Shown: positions 59,103 through 64,000 of the stretch, piece after piece
Position numbering within the stretch: the first letter of the stretch is position 1
Layout of the letters: each line of letters starts with the position of its first letter
NCBI GenBank assembly: GCA_965208965.1
Contig: OZ242384.1
Coordinates: 248,001-312,000, forward strand
DNA from: Bin5 sp965208965
GTDB taxonomy: Bacteria > Chloroflexota > Anaerolineae > Caldilineales > Caldilineaceae
DNA: 64,000 nt
Direction: 5' to 3'
Made by a program: the position numbers and the translations under genes
The notes under the pieces: model-generated
Databases searched by the model: none
What the model saw: only the letters and a program-made list of their open reading frames with translations
Told to the model about the DNA's origin: nothing

Positions 59103-59546
59103 ATGTATCAGCAGATCACACTTGTAGGGAACCTGGGCCGCGATCCGGAGATGCGGTACACGCCCAGCGGCGTGGCCGTAACCAACTTCAGTGTCGCCAC
59201 CAGTCGGTCCTGGACCGGCCAGGACGGTCAGCGCCAGGAGAAGACTGTCTGGTTCCGGGTGGCAGCGTGGCGCGGACTGGCGGAGACTTGTAACCAGTAT
59301 CTGACGAAAGGGCAGAAAGTGCTGGTTGTGGGCGAAGTTGAGGAGCCCAGCACATGGACGGACCAGGAGGGGAACACGCGCGCTTCACTGGAAGTAACGG
59401 CGCGGACCGTGCGGTTCCTGAACACGCGGGCAGAAAATGAAGCGCTTGCTGGTGGATGGGGTCAGGCGGGCGGACAGGGAGCGCCTATGGGCGTCGACTC
59501 CAATGGGGACGCACTGCCAGGCGGCGAGGAGGATATTCCCTTCTAG
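59103..59546 (+). CDS. ssb: Single-stranded DNA-binding protein, copy 3
   Basis: A 147-residue SSB with AAGGGGGAGAGCA before its ATG. OB-fold residues include MYQQITLVGNLGRDPEMRYT, VTNFSVATSRSWTGQDGQRQ, KTVWFRVAAWRGLAETCNQY and QKVLVVGEVEEPSTW, closest to the general bacterial pattern of the three. A glycine-rich linker leads to the tip GGEEDIPF. It is the last of the array; a short stem follows the stop. It could be the housekeeping copy, since the sequence is the least divergent; that is inference. Confidence 0.93.
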   Translation: MYQQITLVGNLGRDPEMRYTPSGVAVTNFSVATSRSWTGQDGQRQEKTVWFRVAAWRGLAETCNQYLTKGQKVLVVGEVEEPSTWTDQEGNTRASLEVTARTVRFLNTRAENEALAGGWGQAGGQGAPMGVDSNGDALPGGEEDIPF

Positions 59547-59775
59547 GGGGTCTGGATTTCAGATACCCCGCGCAAGGCCTTTAGTGCGGTAAGTGTTCTA
59601 TGCGTCGGTCGGATTGTCAGTGGCATTTCGCTGGCAGGTCGGCCGACTTTGCGTTTTGGCGCCCATTTGGCTTTGCACCTGCCCTGGCCCGCTGAGGCTC
59701 CAGCCGTTGACAGCGGATTTGCGCCGCGGCAAGTTCGAAGTCAGACAGCAGATGGACGTCTTGGAAAAATCACGG

Positions 59776-60852
59776 ATGAAAATTGCAAAGATCGAAACGT
59801 TCCGCGTCAGAGTGCCGCTGCACCCCATCAGCTGGCACAACGCTAACATTACAGGGTGGAGCGGTACGTGGTGGGACCTTCCTGTCGTGCTGCTGCGGAT
59901 GACTACAGATAGCGGTCTCAGCGGGCTGGGAGAGGCGCCCAAAGGCGTGGCAGAAAGCGCAATTCGCCAATACGCACCGTTGTTCAAGGGGCGGGACCCC
60001 TTTGAACTGAACTGGCAACACTTGCCCATCGGCGACGTATGGAGCCATGCGAGCGGGGCTTATCAAGCCTATGAGACGGCACTGTACGACTTGGTGGGCA
60101 AGGCGCTCGAGTTGCCGGTCTACCAGTTGCTGGGTGGCGCATATCGCAGCCGCGTGCGCGGGTCTCTTTGCAGCGGGCAGATGTGGCCTGATGATGCGGC
60201 GAGGCGGGCGCGGCAGGCCGCAGAAATGGGGATTGACGTGCTCAAGATGAAAGCCAATTTGGGCGACCCTGTGGTGGAGCGCATTTCGGCCATCAACAAG
60301 GCGGTTGGCACAACCGTGAGAGTGACCGTCGACGCGGGGGAACACCTGCAACATCCGAGGCATGTCCTGGAAATCGCACGCGGCCTGGAACCCTATCTCG
60401 ATAACATAGAATGCTTTGAGGATCCCGTCTCGTGCAGTAATTTGGATTGGTACGTTCTGCTTAGAGAGAAACTGGACTTCCCCCTGGCGCTGCACTTGGG
60501 CAGTCATCAGGAAGTCATTAACGCGGTCAAGCGCGAAGCGTGTGACTACCTGAACCTGGGCCGCAGCCTCAACGACTTTAAGAAGGGCACGGCGATAGCC
60601 AAGGCAGCCGGCATGCCGGTCTGGCATGGATCGGGAGTCGGACTGGGCATTTCGGAGGCCTCTCATATCCATGCATGCGCTGCGACGAAAGCGACTACGC
60701 TTTCCAGCGATATTGTGGGAGAGATGCTGCGCGTGGATGATCTCATTGTTCGTCCTCTTGAATTCGAGGAAGGTTACTTCAAGGTCCCGCAGGAACCGGG
60801 CCTGGGCGTTGAACTGGATGAGGAGGCACTGGAGCGGTTTGGCGTCCGCTAA
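59776..60852 (+). CDS. Enolase-superfamily (mandelate racemase/MLE-like) protein with altered metal site
   Basis: About 358 residues from ATG 59776; ATG 59752 and a longer frame are alternatives. The capping domain (MKIAKIETFRVRVPLHPISW) and barrel are clear. KMK near residues 157-159, Asp in VTVDAGEH near 186 and Glu in ECFEDP near 215 fit the superfamily. The third metal ligand is not the usual Glu/Asp: the strand reads LALHLGSHQEVI near 240, and the next catalytic stretch is CDYLNLGRSLNDF. A histidine in VWHGSGVGLG follows near 283. It may have changed chemistry or lost activity. It stands alone downstream of the ssb array. Confidence 0.8.
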   Translation: MKIAKIETFRVRVPLHPISWHNANITGWSGTWWDLPVVLLRMTTDSGLSGLGEAPKGVAESAIRQYAPLFKGRDPFELNWQHLPIGDVWSHASGAYQAYETALYDLVGKALELPVYQLLGGAYRSRVRGSLCSGQMWPDDAARRARQAAEMGIDVLKMKANLGDPVVERISAINKAVGTTVRVTVDAGEHLQHPRHVLEIARGLEPYLDNIECFEDPVSCSNLDWYVLLREKLDFPLALHLGSHQEVINAVKREACDYLNLGRSLNDFKKGTAIAKAAGMPVWHGSGVGLGISEASHIHACAATKATTLSSDIVGEMLRVDDLIVRPLEFEEGYFKVPQEPGLGVELDEEALERFGVR

Positions 60853-61245
60853 TCTTGGATCGCTAGCGCGTGCACCTTAGTTCCATTGCTCACCCGGCAA
60901 GAAATGTCCTCTGGGTCGAGCAGGCGGTACGGGTCAGGACATTACTGAGAATCGTCTCTGTCGATGGTTGTATCTAAGCAAAGACCCCCGTGGTCGCCTG
61001 TGGACGCCCTTCACTCTAACTCCAAGTTTCCTCAAACTTCTGATCTGCGCACTGCATAGTCTTCGCCTTCGCTTCATTTCGGTCCGCGTTGCTCTCACTT
61101 TGCTCATCTCCTTTGCCAACGACAAGTCCAGCCCCTTTCTTTTTTCAGAGAATCTGGATTGCACCGGTGGGAATCGGTGGTTTGACAATCCTCCGCAATC
61201 AGGTGGAGCTGGATTCTGGTAGCCTAGGAAGTTGGTTGGGTGGCG
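60853..61245. other. Intergenic region with no recognisable gene
   Basis: About 390 bases between convergent genes. The open frames here show no family signal. Nothing else is seen apart from scattered short repeats. Confidence 0.4.
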
Positions 61246-62301
61246 TCAGACGCGGACAGACCTGTCGGTGCGGGCGGAGTGCTGGGCGGCGAGGAGGGAG
61301 CGCAGGATGGCGCGGCCTTCAGCGCCGGTCAGGCGGGGCTGGGCGCCGTCGTGGAGGGCGTCGATGAGATGGCGGGTGGCGTGGATGAAGCTCTGCTCCC
61401 AGCCTGTGGGGATTTCGTCGAAGGTACGAGTGTTGCCGTCGCGGGCCAGGGTGACGGGTGGGGCGTCGGTGAGACGGCCGTGGCCTCCGTTTATCCAGAT
61501 GACGCCCTTGGTGCCGGTGATTTCGACGCGGTCGTCCTGTGCGTAGTAGCTGGTCTCGATCTGGAGCTGGGGCGAGTAGACGACTTCGAGCGAGCCGAAG
61601 CGGTTGTTGGGGAATTTCCAGGAGACGATGGCGGGGGTGTCGAGGACGCGGCCGGGCATCAGCTCCATTTCGCCGATCCAGGCGTGTACCTCTTCAGCCA
61701 GTCCCATAAAGTGCCAGGCGAGGGCGAATTTATGATGGCCGTCGTCGAAGAGCATGGGGCCGCCACCGCAGATCTCGGGGTTGAAACGCCAGGCCCAGGC
61801 GGCGAGCGGCACATGCCAGGCGGTGGGGCTGAAGCCGGCGTTGCTCTTGATGCGGATGGTGAGGGGATCACCGATTTCGCCGGCTTCGATCAGGTCCTTG
61901 GCGTGAACGACAGGTGGGTAGAAGATGAAATTTTCGTAGACACGCAGGGTCCTATTGGCGGCCTCGGCGGCCGCGATCATTTCGTCGGCCTGGGCGAGGG
62001 AGAGCGCCATGGGCTTCTGGACGGAGACGTGTCTGCCGGCGGCGAGCGTGTCGAGGGTCACTGGGTGGTGGAGGTGGTGGGGGAGCAGGATTTCGACGAG
62101 GTCGAGATTGGGCAGGGAGAGGAGGTCGTGGTGGTTGGTGAAGACGCGATTGGACGGCACGCCCCAGTCGGCTGCGCGGCGTATGGCGCATTCTTCGTCG
62201 ATGTCGCAGACGGCTGTGATTTGGGCGCGGTCGTTACGAAGGTATTCGAGGGCGTGCAGGTCGCTGATGCGGCCTGTGCCGATGATGCCTACGCGCAGCA
62301 C
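61246..62301 (-). CDS. Gfo/Idh/MocA family oxidoreductase
   Basis: About 351 residues from GTG 62301, where VLRVGIIGTGRISDLHALEY begins; TTG 62322 is an upstream alternative. The Rossmann motif is GIIGTGRISDLHAL. The usual EKP is QKPMALSLAQADEMIAAAEA here, so the catalytic lysine is kept while the glutamate is replaced. The C-terminal domain has FDDGHHKFALAWHFMG (D-x-x-x-H pattern) near residues 190-205. It probably oxidises or reduces a sugar or polyol. It ends a minus-strand group with the nucleotidyltransferase-like and SDR genes. Confidence 0.86.
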   Translation of the reverse strand: MLRVGIIGTGRISDLHALEYLRNDRAQITAVCDIDEECAIRRAADWGVPSNRVFTNHHDLLSLPNLDLVEILLPHHLHHPVTLDTLAAGRHVSVQKPMALSLAQADEMIAAAEAANRTLRVYENFIFYPPVVHAKDLIEAGEIGDPLTIRIKSNAGFSPTAWHVPLAAWAWRFNPEICGGGPMLFDDGHHKFALAWHFMGLAEEVHAWIGEMELMPGRVLDTPAIVSWKFPNNRFGSLEVVYSPQLQIETSYYAQDDRVEITGTKGVIWINGGHGRLTDAPPVTLARDGNTRTFDEIPTGWEQSFIHATRHLIDALHDGAQPRLTGAEGRAILRSLLAAQHSARTDRSVRV

Positions 62302-62352
62302 GGAAAGGCTGTAGCTCCTCAAATCAGGTCAATTCACGAGGGCCGGCGCGGT

Positions 62353-62883
62353 TCAGATTCCGCCCATTTCGAGGCGGCCCAGATAGATTAGCGACTCGAG
62401 ATCCTCTGCGGCGTCGGGCATGTGGCGGATAACGGCCGCGCGAACCTGCGTCAGGTCATCCTCATCGGCGAGGCCGAGCATCCTGGACAGATCGCCCAAG
62501 TCCTGCGGGCGGGACGTTTCCATCTTCATCAGGACGAGATAGGGAAGGCCGAGAACTGGGTAGCCTGCGGCGTCAGTTTGGTCAGGTTGCAGGGCTTCGT
62601 CAAGCCACTCGAATGGGATGAGAAGCAGGTCGATTTCGGTCCCATCGGGGGCGTTCAACATAAAGCCTGGGATTGACAGTTCTGAAGCAACTTCGAAGCC
62701 CGCGTCATTCAGGCGCGCCAGCGCGGCGTCCCCGTCATGATGGTGGACGAGAATGTCAAAGTCACTGGTCATGCGCTCAGGCATATAGGCGCGGGTGGCG
62801 ACGGCGCCAACGACGGCCCAGCGGATGCCTTTCAGAATGGCTCGTAGGTCAGGCCAAGCGTAAAGCGCCGAGCGTTCGCGCAA
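62353..62883 (-). CDS. Nucleotidyltransferase-like protein (NTase/AbiEii-type fold), start uncertain
   Basis: About 176 residues from TTG 62883. The fold signature of minimal nucleotidyltransferases is seen: AVVGAVATRAYMPERMTSDF then DILVHHHDGDAA, with the Asp-x-Asp-like DFDILV near residue 43, and EIDLLLIPFEW near 78-88. Such proteins include toxin-type NTases and tRNA-modifying enzymes. The frame stays open upstream and reads family-like (SQFLRERSALYAWP), but no ATG or GTG is found before the SDR stop codon region, so the true N-terminus may be missing or altered. No antitoxin partner is seen beside it. Confidence 0.6.
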   Translation of the reverse strand: MRERSALYAWPDLRAILKGIRWAVVGAVATRAYMPERMTSDFDILVHHHDGDAALARLNDAGFEVASELSIPGFMLNAPDGTEIDLLLIPFEWLDEALQPDQTDAAGYPVLGLPYLVLMKMETSRPQDLGDLSRMLGLADEDDLTQVRAAVIRHMPDAAEDLESLIYLGRLEMGGI

Positions 62884-63028
62884 GAATTGGGAGGCGCTGC
62901 CGGTCCCGGGCTGCTGGCGCCGCAGGGAGATCGATATGAGAAAGCGGCGCCTTTGGGCCGGGGTGAGCTGGCCGTCTGGCGAGATGGCGGCAATGGCCGG
63001 CGGAACATCCGCGAGTTTCTTGGCGATG

Positions 63029-63766
63029 TCAGCCCACCTCCGTGTTGGTTGGGTAGAGGTCGATGCGTTCGGCGTTGGCGCGCAGGGGGAGGCCGGCGGC
63101 GTAGAGGACGGTGTCGGCGATGTCCTCCGACTGCATCATGAGTTTGCGTGCTTCCTGCGGGGGCGGGACGGGCCGCCGGTCGAGGAGTGGGGTGGCTGTG
63201 ACGCCGGGGTTGATGATGCAGGCGCGCACGCCGTGCGGGTTGCCTTCCTCGTTGGTGACGCGGTTGAGGGCATGCATGCCCAGTTTGGCGCTGCTGTAGG
63301 CAACGCCGGAGAGCAGGCTGGGGTAGTTGGCGGCTCGCGAGCCGATGTTGATGATTGTACCGGCGCCGCGGGCCTTCATCTGCGGCATGAGCAGGTTGGT
63401 GAAGAGATAAGCGCTGACGAGATTGACATCGGCGACGACGCGCCAGTCTTCGATGGTGGTGGCGTCGATGCTGCGGTTGACGACGTTGGTGCCGGCGTTG
63501 TTGACAAGTATATGGATTGGGTCGAGCTCGGCGTCGATTTTTTCGACGGTGGCGCGGATCTGGGCCTCGTCGCCGACGTCGCAGGGGTAGACGAGGGCGC
63601 GGCCGCCGTCGGATTCGATGCGTTGGGCGAGGGCGCGGAGCACTTCCTCGCGGCGGGCGATCATAGCCACATGCGCGCCGGCGGCTGCGAATTTCAGCGC
63701 GATGGCTTCGCCGAAGCCGCTGCTGGCGCCGGTAACAATTACGTTCTGACCGGAAAAATCACTCAA
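63029..63766 (-). CDS. Short-chain dehydrogenase/reductase (SDR)
   Basis: A 245-residue classical SDR from TTG 63766, preceded by AAAAAGGAGACCAGACA. Motifs: TGASSGFGEAIALKFA near residues 12-27, VNNAGTN near 90-96, catalytic serine in NIGSRAANYPSLLSGVAYSS near 140-159, and YSSAKLG with the Tyr and Lys. The ending (VRACIINPGVTATPLLDRRP) is standard. Cofactor choice: ARREEVLRAL after strand 2 suggests NADPH. It is likely a general ketone or sugar reductase. It lies upstream of the nucleotidyltransferase-like gene. Confidence 0.9.
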   Translation of the reverse strand: MSDFSGQNVIVTGASSGFGEAIALKFAAAGAHVAMIARREEVLRALAQRIESDGGRALVYPCDVGDEAQIRATVEKIDAELDPIHILVNNAGTNVVNRSIDATTIEDWRVVADVNLVSAYLFTNLLMPQMKARGAGTIINIGSRAANYPSLLSGVAYSSAKLGMHALNRVTNEEGNPHGVRACIINPGVTATPLLDRRPVPPPQEARKLMMQSEDIADTVLYAAGLPLRANAERIDLYPTNTEVG

Positions 63767-63823
63767 TGTCTGGTCTCCTTTTTGATCCTGTGCGATTGCC
63801 CGGCTAAGGGAAAGCGCGCAGGG

Positions 63824-64000
63824 CTAGTCGTTGCTCAGTTTCAAGAGGTCATCAACGGTGATGGGCTGGCCGGTGGCGATGGAGTGGTTGGCGGCGATGC
63901 CCACCAGGATGGAGGCGGCGCCGTCGACGTGGGTGGCGGCGCGGGCGAAGGGATCTTCCGGTGGATCTGGATGAAAGATCTGCTCCAGCATAACGCGGTC
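63824..64000 (-). CDS. Gfo/Idh/MocA family oxidoreductase, C-terminal part (5' end outside window)
   Basis: The frame is open from the window edge to a TAG at 63826-63824 and gives 58 residues: MLEQIFHPDPPEDPFARAAT, then HVDGAASILVGIAANHSIAT and GQPITVDDLLKLSND. The final helix GAASILVGIAANHSIATGQPI is the family's typical end (xxIxxGxxANxSxxxGxxI). Rossmann and catalytic parts are off the window. It precedes the SDR gene on the same strand, with 57 bases between. Confidence 0.75.
   Translation of the reverse strand, partial: DRVMLEQIFHPDPPEDPFARAATHVDGAASILVGIAANHSIATGQPITVDDLLKLSND

Noticed and set aside
60968..61222. 84-codon open frame on the plus strand
   Set aside because: No ribosome site, no family match by eye and an odd composition; treated as non-coding.
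61240..62391. 383-codon open frame on the plus strand
   Set aside because: Fully antisense to the Gfo/Idh/MocA gene, with a Gly/Asp/Val-rich composition typical of shadow frames in GC-rich DNA and no family motif.

Overview
The window looks like a piece of a Chloroflexota genome, probably from the Caldilinea/Anaerolineae or SAR202 part of the phylum and probably a draft metagenome assembly. This is inferred from gene content, not from a marker tree. The signs are a cdaA-cdaR c-di-AMP module, a LexA with a Gram-positive-like operator, LipM-type lipoylation, a CxxxY-type CcmE, and many Gfo/Idh/MocA, enolase-superfamily, LLM, SDR and PhyH enzymes. I see no rRNA, tRNA, CRISPR array or prophage.

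Layout. 1-1.5 kb: tail of a Gfo/Idh/MocA oxidoreductase and a PhyH dioxygenase closed by a strong terminator. 1.6-2.6 kb: a decayed patch with a broken ccmE and remnants of IS1-like and ISAs1-like transposases. 2.8-9 kb: a GT39-type glycosyltransferase, an operon of ADP-ribosylglycohydrolase, a C11orf54-like (DUF1907) protein and an enolase-superfamily enzyme, then a flippase-like protein. 9.3-23.8 kb: a housekeeping block with a GH13 glucosidase, lipid kinase, argF, cdaA-cdaR, der, an M28 peptidase and lgt, then ygfZ-lipM-DUF503 and a lipoprotein hydrolase on the other strand. 24-36.4 kb: carbohydrate-related enzymes, a sugar ABC importer without its ATPase, an aldo/keto reductase, DUF488, a gamma-glutamyltransferase-like protein, and a NYN nuclease apparently fused to a cold-shock domain.

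36.8-57.4 kb: a TRAP importer (DctQ, DctM and two tandem Tat-lipoprotein DctP proteins of TakP type), a long minus-strand catabolic series (SDR, isomerase, ferredoxin, glycerate kinase, beta-propeller, MDR dehydrogenase), lexA divergent from a beta-CASP nuclease, then isomerase, sulfurtransferase, lutCBA and an M24 peptidase. The TakP-like receptors, glycerate kinase and lutABC together suggest use of 2-oxo and 2-hydroxy acids. 57.9-59.6 kb: three tandem ssb genes. 59.7-64 kb: another enolase-superfamily protein, two Gfo/Idh/MocA proteins, a nucleotidyltransferase-like protein and an SDR.

The most interesting signal is regulatory. The lexA promoter and the promoter before the triple ssb array are both near-consensus sigma-70 promoters with 17-base spacers. 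Each carries the same 12-base operator, GAACATNNGTRC, inside the spacer, and a third copy lies between lexA and the divergent beta-CASP nuclease. This reads as an SOS circuit covering lexA, a triplicated ssb locus and possibly the nuclease.
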